NCBI GenBank assembly: GCA_021808055.1
Contig: JAKBCH010000001.1
Location: 1 to 64,000 of the forward strand
DNA from: Pseudomonadota bacterium
GTDB taxonomy: Bacteria > Pseudomonadota > Alphaproteobacteria > Acetobacterales > Acetobacteraceae
Direction: 5' to 3'
Length of the DNA: 64,000 bases
Below, one piece after another: positions 41,186 through 49,126 of this stretch. The notes under the pieces are model-generated. The model ran no database searches and had not been told where the DNA came from. It saw only the letters and a program-made list of their open reading frames with translations. Position 1 is the stretch's first letter. Each line of letters opens with the position of its first letter. The translations under genes were made by a program, and so were the position numbers.

Positions 41186-42091
41186 ATGTTTGTTAAGCCA
41201 TTCGCGACAATTGGTCTGGTTGGGGCCTTGTGCCTTGCCCCGCCTTGCGCCCAGGCATCAGCCCCCTTGCCGGATGAAGCCTTGCAACCACCGCCCGGCA
41301 TGAACATCGTGCTGTACTACAATGCTTTTGCCAATGCCGGGTCTTACGGCCAGCCCGATGGTGAGGTCATTGGGCAACACACGCGCATCAATGTCGATAT
41401 TCAGGCGCTGCACTACATCCACATCTTCAATGTGGAAAACGTGCTCTCGGGCGTGCAGGTTTACGTGCTTTATGCCAGCTTCATCGGTGGCCAGCAGGTG
41501 GGTCAGCCGGGCATTCCCGCCTCAGCCGGGCTGCCCGCCGGAATCCCAGCCTATGGCCCAGGCCACGCCGCGCTCAGCGCCGCCAGCGGGTTCGGCCAGC
41601 CGGATGCCCGTAATCTCGCGGTCTCAGCCTGGGGGGAGGCGTATTTCTATGGCCGCAACGGCAATGCCGGGCTTGTTCACCCCGCCGTTTACGCCAACGC
41701 CATCCCGCCGATTTATCAGGTCTATCACGAGCTGGACCCCGCCGCGCCCGCCGCCAACCCGCTGGCGCCGCAAAGCGTCACCCCGGTCAGTTTTTCGATG
41801 CAACCGACCCAGCAATTGCGGGTTTATTTTCCATACCAGTTTTTTCCCGCAACGCATGGAACCATTGTGCCCGGTTTTTACCAATCCTTCGGCGGCAAGG
41901 GGGATTATACGCTTGCCAGCGGCGCTGAAATTGATTCCGGTACCCGCACGAATGAAAGCCAGTTGCAGCTTAGTCTCTCGACCTACCTCACGCCGCATTG
42001 GCAGATTGCGGTGAATGGCGAATACGATGTCATGGCACATGGCGGACCGCTTTACCGCACCGTTGAGCTTCGGGTCGGCACCACCTTCTAA
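41186..42091 (+). CDS. putative outer-membrane beta-barrel protein (SphA / phenol MetA-pathway family-like)
   Basis: Function unproven; such proteins are thought to be outer-membrane channels. The 301-residue precursor has a signal peptide with cleavage likely near residues 24-26 (GALCLAPPCAQASA), then alternating aromatic strands such as INVDIQALHYIHIFNVE and FSMQPTQQLRVYFPYQF. It ends SLSTYLTPHWQIAVNGEYD with HGGPLYRTVELRVGTTF, a barrel-like end with terminal Phe. AGGAGG lies about ten bases before the ATG. It is the gene before zur. Confidence 0.65.
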   Translation: MFVKPFATIGLVGALCLAPPCAQASAPLPDEALQPPPGMNIVLYYNAFANAGSYGQPDGEVIGQHTRINVDIQALHYIHIFNVENVLSGVQVYVLYASFIGGQQVGQPGIPASAGLPAGIPAYGPGHAALSAASGFGQPDARNLAVSAWGEAYFYGRNGNAGLVHPAVYANAIPPIYQVYHELDPAAPAANPLAPQSVTPVSFSMQPTQQLRVYFPYQFFPATHGTIVPGFYQSFGGKGDYTLASGAEIDSGTRTNESQLQLSLSTYLTPHWQIAVNGEYDVMAHGGPLYRTVELRVGTTF

Positions 42092-42136
42092 CCACAATCG
42101 CTGGCAGGCACGGCAAAAATCCCCTACATTCCAGCC

Positions 42137-42610
42137 ATGCCGCACGATGCCGCCGCTCATCTCCAGGATGTCTCCGCCCAGTTGAACGCGGCTGAAGTGT
42201 CCTGCACGCAGAACGGTACGCAGCTTACCGCCCTGCGGCGTGACGTGCTGGCGTTGATCCTGAACGCGAAAAAACCCGTCACCGCCTATCAGCTTCTCGA
42301 CCAGCTTAAGCCGATCAGAAAATCCGCGGTGCCGCCCACGATTTACCGCACGCTTGAATTTTTGCTCGAAAACAAGCTCATCCATAAAATCGAGCAGCTA
42401 AATGCCTTCATACCCTGCGCTGAGGCCGACCATGACCACGCGGATGCGCAATTCCTGATTTGCAAAGGCTGCGCCAGCGTCACCGAGATCGAAGATCATG
42501 GGGTTTCGGAGGCGTTGGCGAAAGCCGCCGCCAAACACGGCTTTGCCCCAACCCGTGCGGTGGTGGAAGTTGACGGGCTTTGCGCTGACTGTGCGGCTAA
42601 ACCGTCCTGA
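42137..42610 (+). CDS. zur: Fur family transcriptional regulator, probable Zur
   Basis: Zinc-responsive repressor of zinc uptake. The 157-residue protein has a winged helix (TALRRDVLALILNAKKPVTAYQLLD, PPTIYRTLEFLLENKLIHKIE), a metal-site run with CAEADHDHADAQFLIC and the structural zinc cysteines CKGC and CADC. Choice of Zur over Fur rests on the converging znu operon, whose last gene overlaps this one tail-to-tail by 14 bases, and on the Zur-type palindrome before znuA. The start lacks a clear ribosome site. Confidence 0.87.
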   Translation: MPHDAAAHLQDVSAQLNAAEVSCTQNGTQLTALRRDVLALILNAKKPVTAYQLLDQLKPIRKSAVPPTIYRTLEFLLENKLIHKIEQLNAFIPCAEADHDHADAQFLICKGCASVTEIEDHGVSEALAKAAAKHGFAPTRAVVEVDGLCADCAAKPS

Positions 42611-43367
42611 AACGTGCCAGCAGATAAATCAGCGCCGCGCCCACTCCGGTGAAAAATCCCACCGGCCAATCACTCACATAAGCCAGGCCCAACGCCGCCC
42701 ACACCAGGCCCAGCGCCAACACCATGGCGAGCAGCAGCCCGGCACCGGGCCGGTTGCAAAGCCGCGCCGCAACAGCCCCCGGCCCCAGCATCAGGCTGAA
42801 CACCAGCAGCGCGCCCACCACCGGCACGGCAAACCCCGCCGCCAGCGCCAGCAACGCCAGAAACAGCAATTCAGCCACAAAGGGCCGCCCGCCTTGCACC
42901 TGCATCAATTCAGGCGAAAGGGCTGAAAGGCTCAAGGGCCGCAACCCCAGCCAAAGCAACACCGGCACGCAAAGCCCGATAAGCCCGAGCATAGGCAGGT
43001 CATTCAACCCCAGCGCAAACACCTGCCCAAACAACAACCCGTAAACCGCACCCGCATAATGGCCGGAAAGCGAGAGAAACAACGCCCCCAGCGCCAGAAG
43101 TGCCGCCAGAACCATGGCGGTTGCGGCATCCCGCCGGGCCGCGCGCTGCACCAGCACCAGCACCCCGGCACCGCCCAGGGCAAACCCCGCCAGCCCGGCC
43201 CAAAGCGGAAACCCGAATAGCGAGGCCGCCGCCGCACCGGGAAACGCTGCCATCGGCAAGGCATGGGCCGCGAACCCCGCCCGGCGCAGCACCACGATAT
43301 ACCCGGCCGCCCCCGCCGCCAGCGCCACCAGGCTGGCCGCCAGCCAGATTTGGGCTAAATAGCTCAC
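42597..43367 (-). CDS. zinc/manganese ABC transporter permease (second ZnuB-like)
   Basis: ABC-3 family membrane component for metal import. The 256-residue protein has about eight helices and family motifs such as RRAGFAAHALPMAAFPGAA near the start and FAVPVVGALLVFSLMLGPGAVAA toward the end, the latter corresponding to the conserved P-V-G-x-L segment. It is the distal gene of the znu operon, overlapping the first permease by four bases. It is more divergent than the first permease, so the two may form a heterodimer. Confidence 0.87.
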   Translation of the reverse strand: MSYLAQIWLAASLVALAAGAAGYIVVLRRAGFAAHALPMAAFPGAAAASLFGFPLWAGLAGFALGGAGVLVLVQRAARRDAATAMVLAALLALGALFLSLSGHYAGAVYGLLFGQVFALGLNDLPMLGLIGLCVPVLLWLGLRPLSLSALSPELMQVQGGRPFVAELLFLALLALAAGFAVPVVGALLVFSLMLGPGAVAARLCNRPGAGLLLAMVLALGLVWAALGLAYVSDWPVGFFTGVGAALIYLLARFRTV

Positions 43368-44191
43368 GCCCGCCGCCTCAACCCTGCGGCGGCATAAAAC
43401 ACCAGCAACAGCGCCACGATAAAAAAACTAACCGGCCAGGTGCGCCCTGGTGTCCAGCCATAAGAGGCATAGGCCAGACCAATGCCCCCCCAGCACGCCG
43501 CCAACCCCAGCGCCATGGAAACCAAAACCCCGGCCAAAGCCCCGCGCGCCAGCCTCACGCCCGCCGCCGCCGGGCCAATCAGCAGCGCCGTCGCCAGAAT
43601 CGCTCCCACCGTCATCGCCGCCAAAGTTACAGCCAGCGCCAGCAACAACAGAAACACCAGCCCCATAACGCGCGGCCTCACCCCCGCCACGCGCGCCAAT
43701 TCTGCATCCAGCGAGGCCAGCAGCAAGGGTTTGGCCATGCAGGCCAGCACCAGCAGGCAAAAACCCGCCAGCACGCAAGACCAGATTGCGGCACCCGGCG
43801 GGGTTGAGAACATCGCCCCGAACATCACCGCCTGCGCCGCCCCCGCCGCGCCATGGGCGGTGAAGCAGAAATGCAGCAGCAAAGCCGTCAGTCCCAGCCC
43901 GGCACCCAGCAATATGCCCGCTGCCTCATCCCGCCCGGCGGCGCGCTGCGGCTGCAAAATCTCCAGCCCCGCCACCCCGGCCACGCCAAAGAACAAAAAG
44001 CCCAGCAATGGAGAAACACTAAACAGCAGGCCGCCAGCACCACCAGCGCTGCTTACATCCGCCAGCGCATGGCCCGCGAAGGCCTGGCCGCGCAGCACGG
44101 TAAACACCCCCAGCGCACCGCACAGCAAAGAAGCGGCACAGCTTAGCAGCAACGCCATCTGCACCGGCTCATTTTGCAAAAAGCCCAACAT
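43364..44191 (-). CDS. znuB: zinc ABC transporter permease ZnuB
   Basis: ABC-3 family permease of zinc import. The 275-residue protein has helices throughout with LRGQAFAGHALADVSSAGGAGG, HGAAGAAQAVMFGAMF and a conserved helix with MTVGAILATALLIGPAAAGVRLA. The ATG at 44189-44191 overlaps the znuC stop (TGATG). It pairs with the neighbouring second permease. Confidence 0.92.
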   Translation of the reverse strand: MLGFLQNEPVQMALLLSCAASLLCGALGVFTVLRGQAFAGHALADVSSAGGAGGLLFSVSPLLGFLFFGVAGVAGLEILQPQRAAGRDEAAGILLGAGLGLTALLLHFCFTAHGAAGAAQAVMFGAMFSTPPGAAIWSCVLAGFCLLVLACMAKPLLLASLDAELARVAGVRPRVMGLVFLLLLALAVTLAAMTVGAILATALLIGPAAAGVRLARGALAGVLVSMALGLAACWGGIGLAYASYGWTPGRTWPVSFFIVALLLVFYAAAGLRRRA

Positions 44192-44997
44192 CAGGGAATG
44201 GCCGTTACATGCGCGTGCTCGCATTCAACGCAGCCTGATTCAGCCCCATGGTCATGCACCTGGTTGCCCGCCACCACCAGCACCCGCCCATGCACGCGGA
44301 TCACGTCGATATGATACCCGTACAGTGCTGAAAGCACCTCGGTGCGCACCACCTCCGGCACCTTCCCGCAAATCGCCTTGCCATCTGCCAAGTAAAGAAT
44401 CCGGTCCATCACCGGCAGTAGCGGGTTCATATCATGCGCTGAGAGCAGCACCGTCACCTGGCGTTCCTGGCTCAGCCGTTTCAGCAGCGCGATAATCTCC
44501 GCTGCCGCCTTAATGTCCAAATTTGCCAAAGGCTCATCCAGCAGCAGCAAATCCGGAGACCGCACCAGCGCATGGGCAATCAGCACACGCTGTTGCTGCC
44601 CGCCGGAAAGCCGGCCGATGCGTTGCCCGGCAAAACCCTCCGCTTCCACCGCCCGCAAGGCGGCTTCCACTTTCTCAGCCCGCGCGCGGGAGGGAAACAC
44701 TACGCCAAAACGGTACCCATCCAGCCCCAGCGCGACGAAATCCCGCGCCCGCACCGGCACATCTGGCTCGAACAGAATTTTTTGCGGAACATAACCAATC
44801 CGCCCGCTGGCGTTAATCTGGCCTGCCGATGGCAGCAGCCCCAAAATCGCGCGCAGCAAAGTGGTTTTGCCCGCGCCGTTGGAACCGATCAGCCCGCAAA
44901 ACGAACCGCGCGGCAGGCTGAAACCAATTTGCCGCAGCACCTCCCGCCCGCCTTGCGCAACGCTCAGCCCCGCAACGTCCAAGGCCGCATCTGTCAC
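44191..44997 (-). CDS. znuC: zinc ABC transporter ATP-binding protein ZnuC
   Basis: ATPase of the zinc importer. The 268-residue protein has Walker A GSNGAGKTT, Q-loop VPQKILFEPD, signature LSGGQQQRVLIAHAL, Walker B LLLLDEPLANLD and H-loop SAHDM. Its last 25 residues (HDHGAESGCVECEHAH) are rich in His and Cys, a possible zinc-sensing tail. A GTG at 44995-44997 overlaps the znuA stop (GTGA). The longer upstream frame is not used. Confidence 0.93.
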   Translation of the reverse strand: MTDAALDVAGLSVAQGGREVLRQIGFSLPRGSFCGLIGSNGAGKTTLLRAILGLLPSAGQINASGRIGYVPQKILFEPDVPVRARDFVALGLDGYRFGVVFPSRARAEKVEAALRAVEAEGFAGQRIGRLSGGQQQRVLIAHALVRSPDLLLLDEPLANLDIKAAAEIIALLKRLSQERQVTVLLSAHDMNPLLPVMDRILYLADGKAICGKVPEVVRTEVLSALYGYHIDVIRVHGRVLVVAGNQVHDHGAESGCVECEHAHVTAIP

Positions 44998-45863
44998 TTC
45001 GCGTTCTCCGCCAACGCCTGGTTCAAAGCGGTTGCCGTTTGCAGCATCCAATCCTGATAATGCGCGGCGCTTGCGGGCATCAACTCATACACGGGCAAAA
45101 TCTGCACATCATGTTGTTTCGCCAGCGCCAGCAGGGCTTGCGTCTCCGGGTCCGCCACCTGCTCATTATAGGCAAACACCCGCACTTTGCCGCCGCGCAG
45201 CAGCGCCTCTTCCGCCGCCGCATCTTGCGGAGATGGGTCGGTATCGTTCATCACCGAAAGCTCAAAGGAAAACGGCGTCATGATCTTCATTCCAGCTTCC
45301 TGCAGCAGATAATCCGCCACCGGCTCCGTCACCGCCACCGGCGCGCCCGCATATTTTGCCTTCACCTGCGCGATTTCCTGTTTCCAGGGCACCAGAGACT
45401 CATCGAATGCCTGCAAATTCGCCACATATTCGGCCTTATGCGCCGGGTCCTTCGCCTCAAAGAAAGCCGCCGCCGCCGCCGCCACTTTTGGCATTGTATC
45501 CATGCGGTACCACAGATGCGGGTTTGGCGAATCGTCAGGCAGGTTCAGCAGTTTTTGTGCACTCAGCACATCGGCACGGCTGCCTTCCAGCATCGGGTCC
45601 GCCCAGGCATCATACCCCAGCCCGTTCTCCACCACGAGATCCGCGCCACGCAGCGCCGCCGCCACGCCGGGCGTTACCTCAAACTCATGCGGGTCGGTAT
45701 TGGGGTTGGACTGAACAGAGACAACCTTCACATAAGGGCCGCCAATCTGCGCCAGAACATCGGCATATTGGCGCTCCAGCCCCACCGCGCGCAGCACCGG
45801 CTGCGCCATGGCGAACGGCCCCGCCAGCGCCAGAATCATGCCCAAAGCAAGCCGAACCATCAT
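44994..45863 (-). CDS. znuA: zinc ABC transporter substrate-binding protein ZnuA
   Basis: Periplasmic metal-binding protein of the cluster A-I (TroA/ZnuA) family. The 289-residue precursor has a signal peptide ending near GPFAMAQ, then TDPHEFEVTPG with a metal His, DLVVENGLGYDAW, SPNPHLWYRMD with the second His, and a C-terminal SPQDAAAEEALLRGG. It lacks the long His/Asp-rich loop of many ZnuA proteins. First gene of znuACBB; the Zur palindrome lies 25 bases upstream of its start. Confidence 0.92.
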   Translation of the reverse strand: MMVRLALGMILALAGPFAMAQPVLRAVGLERQYADVLAQIGGPYVKVVSVQSNPNTDPHEFEVTPGVAAALRGADLVVENGLGYDAWADPMLEGSRADVLSAQKLLNLPDDSPNPHLWYRMDTMPKVAAAAAAFFEAKDPAHKAEYVANLQAFDESLVPWKQEIAQVKAKYAGAPVAVTEPVADYLLQEAGMKIMTPFSFELSVMNDTDPSPQDAAAEEALLRGGKVRVFAYNEQVADPETQALLALAKQHDVQILPVYELMPASAAHYQDWMLQTATALNQALAENAK

Positions 45864-45887
45864 TCGCCCAATCTCACAGTCTTAGAC

Positions 45888-45906
45888 TATGATATAATAT
45901 ATCATA
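45888..45906 (-). promoter_or_regulatory. Zur-type operator upstream of znuA
   Basis: The 19-bp TATGATATAATATATCATA is a perfect inverted repeat with 9-bp arms around one central base. It closely matches the core of the known Zur box (TGTTATAATATAACA type) and lies 25 bases before znuA. It is likely bound by the Zur encoded at 42137-42610. Confidence 0.8.
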
Positions 45907-45951
45907 TTCTCCGTCCAGATATCACTCACTCGTAATTATGCCTTTAAATTA

Positions 45952-45974
45952 AGCAAATCCATTCATTATTTGCT
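45952..45974. promoter_or_regulatory. inverted repeat in the znuA/amino acid ABC intergenic region
   Basis: AGCAAAT, nine bases, ATTTGCT: a 7-bp-arm inverted repeat, about 150 bases before the binding-protein gene at 46126. It could be an operator for an unidentified regulator or chance in an AT-rich spacer. Confidence 0.3.
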
Positions 45975-46125
45975 CAAAACAAGTCTTCCTACCTCCCCAT
46001 AACGCAGATTTTTGAGTCGCGTTCTCGAAAATCTGCCGTTGCGCTCCGGTTTTAAACGAGTAATGTCACTCAATCCGCATCCTGGCACAGACAAGCCGGG
46101 ACGGTCCTTCAACATGGGAGACAAC

Positions 46126-46941
46126 ATGAAAAAAATTTTTGCGCCGGCGCTGGCAGCGGCCAGTATGCTTGGCATAGCCATGCCGGTGGCGGCCTTGGCC
46201 AAGCCTCTTACACAAATCACCTTCGGGGTAGATGCAACCTATCCCCCCTTTGAATCCCTCGCTCCATCCGGCGCTTTCCAGGGTTTCGACATCGACCTCG
46301 GCAAGGCCATCTGCGCTCAGTTGAAAGTGAAATGCGTATTCGTCAACCAGGCGTTCGATGGCATTATCCCCGCTCTGGAAGCCCGCAAGTTCGACGCGAT
46401 TCTGTCCTCGATGACCGTGACCCCAGAACGCGCCCAGCAGGTTGCCTTCTCCTCTGAAATGTATGACGAGCCGACCAGCCTCATCGTGAAAAAAGGCTCC
46501 GGCCTGGTGCCAACCGCGGCCAGCCTGAAAGGCAAAACCGTGGGCGTGGAAGCCGGCACCATCCAGGAAACCTATGCCAAAACCTATTGGCAGCCCAACG
46601 GTGTGAACGTAGTCTCCTATCAGGGCCAGGATCAGGTTTATGCCGATCTTCTCTCCGGCCGCCTGGATGCCTCCTTGCAGGATTCCGTTGAAGCTGACTA
46701 TGGCTTTCTGAAAACCCCGAAGGGCGCTGACTACGAGATCGGCGGCAACGCCACCGACGATCCGAAGGATGTTCTTGGTTCCTACATCGCCATCGGTGTC
46801 CGCAAGGACGAGCCGAAGCTGTTGAAGAAGATTGACTGGGCGATCGCTCAGCTTCACAAGAACGGCGAGTACGACAAACTTCAGGCGAAGTACTTCAACT
46901 TCAGCATCTATAACGCTGAAGCCGCCACGCAGGCACCTTGA
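46126..46941 (+). CDS. polar amino acid ABC transporter substrate-binding protein
   Basis: Periplasmic receptor of the PBPb (HisJ/ArgT/GlnH) family. The 271-residue precursor has a signal peptide (MKKIFAPALAAASMLGIAMP, cleavage near ALAK), then ITFGVDATYPPFESLAPSG, FDIDLGKAICAQLKVKC, DAILSSMTVTPERAQQV and the ligand-binding SLKGKTVGVEAGTIQE. These fit a basic-amino-acid (His/Arg/Lys/Orn) binder. Start at ATG 46126 with GGGAG upstream. The operon has two permeases but no ATPase. Confidence 0.9.
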   Translation: MKKIFAPALAAASMLGIAMPVAALAKPLTQITFGVDATYPPFESLAPSGAFQGFDIDLGKAICAQLKVKCVFVNQAFDGIIPALEARKFDAILSSMTVTPERAQQVAFSSEMYDEPTSLIVKKGSGLVPTAASLKGKTVGVEAGTIQETYAKTYWQPNGVNVVSYQGQDQVYADLLSGRLDASLQDSVEADYGFLKTPKGADYEIGGNATDDPKDVLGSYIAIGVRKDEPKLLKKIDWAIAQLHKNGEYDKLQAKYFNFSIYNAEAATQAP

Positions 46942-46952
46942 TCGTTTGAAAC

Positions 46953-46984
46953 GCCGGCCCTTGGCGTTCCGCGCCGGGGCCGGC
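46953..46984 (+). promoter_or_regulatory. intercistronic hairpin between binding-protein and permease genes
   Basis: GCCGGCCC pairs with GGGCCGGC, and inside them GGCG pairs with CGCC. No T run follows, so this looks like a 3'-end stabiliser that lets the binding protein be made in excess over the permeases, as in other ABC operons, rather than a full terminator. Confidence 0.6.
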
Positions 46985-47004
46985 CCCAGAAACAGGCGGC
47001 CTGA

Positions 47005-47715
47005 ATGTTCAATCTCGGCGGCTTTGGGCCGCAAATCCTCGCTGGCACGGTCACCACGGTTGAGCTTTCCGTGCTCTCGCTCATTGTTTCCTTCCTTCTC
47101 GGCCTTATTGGCGCCTCGGCGAAGCTCTCCAAAAACCGCGCCGCGCGCGCCATCGCCACGGTTTACACCACCATCATCCGCGGCGTGCCAGACCTCGTGC
47201 TGATGCTGCTGATCTTCTACTCGCTGCAAATCTGGATCAACGAGTTTACCGATTGGCTCAACAATCTTCAAAACAGCATCGATTTTGAAGTGCAACTGGA
47301 CCCGTTCACCAGCGGCGTCATCACGCTGGGCTTCATCTATGGTGCCTATTTCACCGAAACCTTCCGCGGCGCCTTCCTGGCTGTGCCGAAAGGCCAGATG
47401 GAAGCCGGCCGCGCCTTCGGCATGAAGCCATTCCTTGTATTTCGCCGCATATTGTTTCCGCAGATGATGCGCTACGCCCTGCCCGGCCTTGGCAATAACT
47501 GGCAGGTTATTTTAAAGGCCACGGCGCTGGTTTCGATCATCGGCCTGACAGATGTGGTGAAGATCGCGCAGTCCGCTGGTGAGGCCACCTTCCGCACCTT
47601 TTATTTCATTTGCATCGCAGGCGCGGTCTATCTCGTGCTCACCACAATTTCCAACGGCGTGTTGATGCTCCTGGAACGCAAATACATGATCGGCGTCCGC
47701 AAGGCGGTGCTATGA
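47005..47715 (+). CDS. polar amino acid ABC transporter permease (HisQ-like)
   Basis: Membrane component of a HisMQ-type importer. The 236-residue protein has about five helices, FYSLQIWINEFT, and an EAA loop with AFLAVPKGQMEAGRAFGMKPFLVFRRILFPQMMRYALP. AGGCGG precedes the ATG. The next permease overlaps its stop by four bases (ATGA). Confidence 0.9.
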   Translation: MFNLGGFGPQILAGTVTTVELSVLSLIVSFLLGLIGASAKLSKNRAARAIATVYTTIIRGVPDLVLMLLIFYSLQIWINEFTDWLNNLQNSIDFEVQLDPFTSGVITLGFIYGAYFTETFRGAFLAVPKGQMEAGRAFGMKPFLVFRRILFPQMMRYALPGLGNNWQVILKATALVSIIGLTDVVKIAQSAGEATFRTFYFICIAGAVYLVLTTISNGVLMLLERKYMIGVRKAVL

Positions 47716-48416
47716 TCTATATTCTCCAAAACTACTGGCAGGCGCTGCTTTACACAGACGGCTACAACATCACCGGCCTCGCCATGACGCTCTGGCTGCT
47801 TGTGGTTTCCTGCGCCATCGGGTTTTGCATTGCCTTGCCGCTCGCCATCGCGCGCAATTCAAAAAACCCGCTGCTCTGGGGGCCAGTTTGGCTTTATGGC
47901 TTCCTCTTTCGCGGCACGCCGCTCTACGTGCAGCTCCTGCTTATTTACACCGGCGTGTATGGCCTGCATTTTGTGCATAACACGCCGATGCTAGCGGGGT
48001 TTTTCCGCTCCGCCATCAATTGCACCCTGCTTTCCTTCGCGCTGAACACCGGCGCTTACACCACGGAAATTTTCTACGGTGCGATTCGGGATACCTCTTT
48101 CGGCGAGGTTGAGGCCGGGCGCGCCTATGGCATGTCGCAACTCACCCTCTATCGCCGCATCATCATCCCCTCCGCCCTGCGCCGCGCGTTGCCGATGTAC
48201 AGCAACGAGGTGATTTTAATGCTGCACGCCACCACCCTGGCCTTCACCGCCACAGTGCCGGATATCCTGAAGGTCACCAACGACGCTTATGTTGCCACCT
48301 ACGCGCCCTTCGATGCGTTCGGGCTGGCAGCGGTGATGTATCTCTGCATATCTTTCACCTTGATCTTCATGTTCCGCCGGGCAGAGCGGCATTTCCTGGC
48401 ACATCTGGTTGTTTAG
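47712..48416 (+). CDS. polar amino acid ABC transporter permease (HisM-like)
   Basis: Second membrane component of the importer. The 234-residue protein has about five helices, the N-terminal MTLWLLVVSCAIGFCIALPLAIARNS and the EAA loop DTSFGEVEAGRAYGMSQLTLYRRIIIPSALRRALP. ATG 47712 overlaps the HisQ-like stop. Downstream is a bidirectional terminator and the convergent F0 operon, so no ATPase gene follows. Confidence 0.9.
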   Translation: MIYILQNYWQALLYTDGYNITGLAMTLWLLVVSCAIGFCIALPLAIARNSKNPLLWGPVWLYGFLFRGTPLYVQLLLIYTGVYGLHFVHNTPMLAGFFRSAINCTLLSFALNTGAYTTEIFYGAIRDTSFGEVEAGRAYGMSQLTLYRRIIIPSALRRALPMYSNEVILMLHATTLAFTATVPDILKVTNDAYVATYAPFDAFGLAAVMYLCISFTLIFMFRRAERHFLAHLVV

Positions 48417-48550
48417 AGCGCAATGACTTCAGGTTCGCTCACTTTGCCAGCGAGCCTGAAATCTGAAGCGGCCTCTACTGCATCGATTGATTTACGGCCC
48501 TGCACCTCGGGATATGCCTGCCGCGCTTCTTCGTGGGGCACGCGAAACAC

Positions 48551-48586
48551 AAAAAACGGCCCGGAAGTTTCCCTCCGGGCCGTTTT
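48551..48586. terminator. bidirectional terminator between the amino acid ABC operon and atpF
   Basis: A 13-bp perfect inverted repeat (AAAACGGCCCGGA with TCCGGGCCGTTTT, loop AGTTTCCC) carries T runs on both strands. It ends the rightward ABC operon and the leftward ATP synthase operon. Confidence 0.88.
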
Positions 48587-48610
48587 CCAATTCAAATCTG
48601 CACGGCTAAA

Positions 48611-49123
48611 TCAGCCCCGCAAGGCTTTTGGCAACGCATTAATGGCGTGGTCAATCAGCGCGGCATCCGTATCGTTGCTCACCGTATCGCGCATAATCGC
48701 GGCAGAAGCGGCGGTTGCGATGTCGATGGCGGCGGCACGAACCTCTTTCACTGCGGCGGCCTCAGCCCCCTTAATCCGCTCCATCGCCATTTGTTCACGG
48801 CGGCGGGCGGCGGCTTCCGCATCAGCAGCCAGTTCAGCCGCCAAACGCTGCGCCTCGGCATGGGCATTGGCGAGAATCTGCTTCGCATCCTCTGCCGCCT
48901 GAACCTGCTTCTGCTTGGCGTCTGCCAGCATGGCTTCGGCTTCGGCTTTTAGTTGTGCGGCTTCATCCAAAGCTGCCTGCACGGCGAGTGTGCGTGCATC
49001 CAGCATATTGGTCAGCGCGTTAACCAGCTTCCGCCCCGCCAGAATGGCAAAGATGAGGATGGCGACAAAAACCCAAAACGTTCCGCTGGCCCAAATTTGG
49101 CCTTGGAGAGCATGGTATTCCAT
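48611..49123 (-). CDS. atpF: ATP synthase F0 subunit b
   Basis: Peripheral stalk subunit of F-type ATP synthase. The 170-residue protein has one transmembrane helix at about 14-31 (TFWVFVAILIFAILAG), then a long Ala/Glu/Arg-rich coiled coil. Typical motifs ARTLAVQAALDEA and AEAQRLAAEL. Last of the F0 genes, three bases after the b' gene. Confidence 0.93.
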   Translation of the reverse strand: MEYHALQGQIWASGTFWVFVAILIFAILAGRKLVNALTNMLDARTLAVQAALDEAAQLKAEAEAMLADAKQKQVQAAEDAKQILANAHAEAQRLAAELAADAEAAARRREQMAMERIKGAEAAAVKEVRAAAIDIATAASAAIMRDTVSNDTDAALIDHAINALPKALRG

Positions 49124-49126
49124 TGT

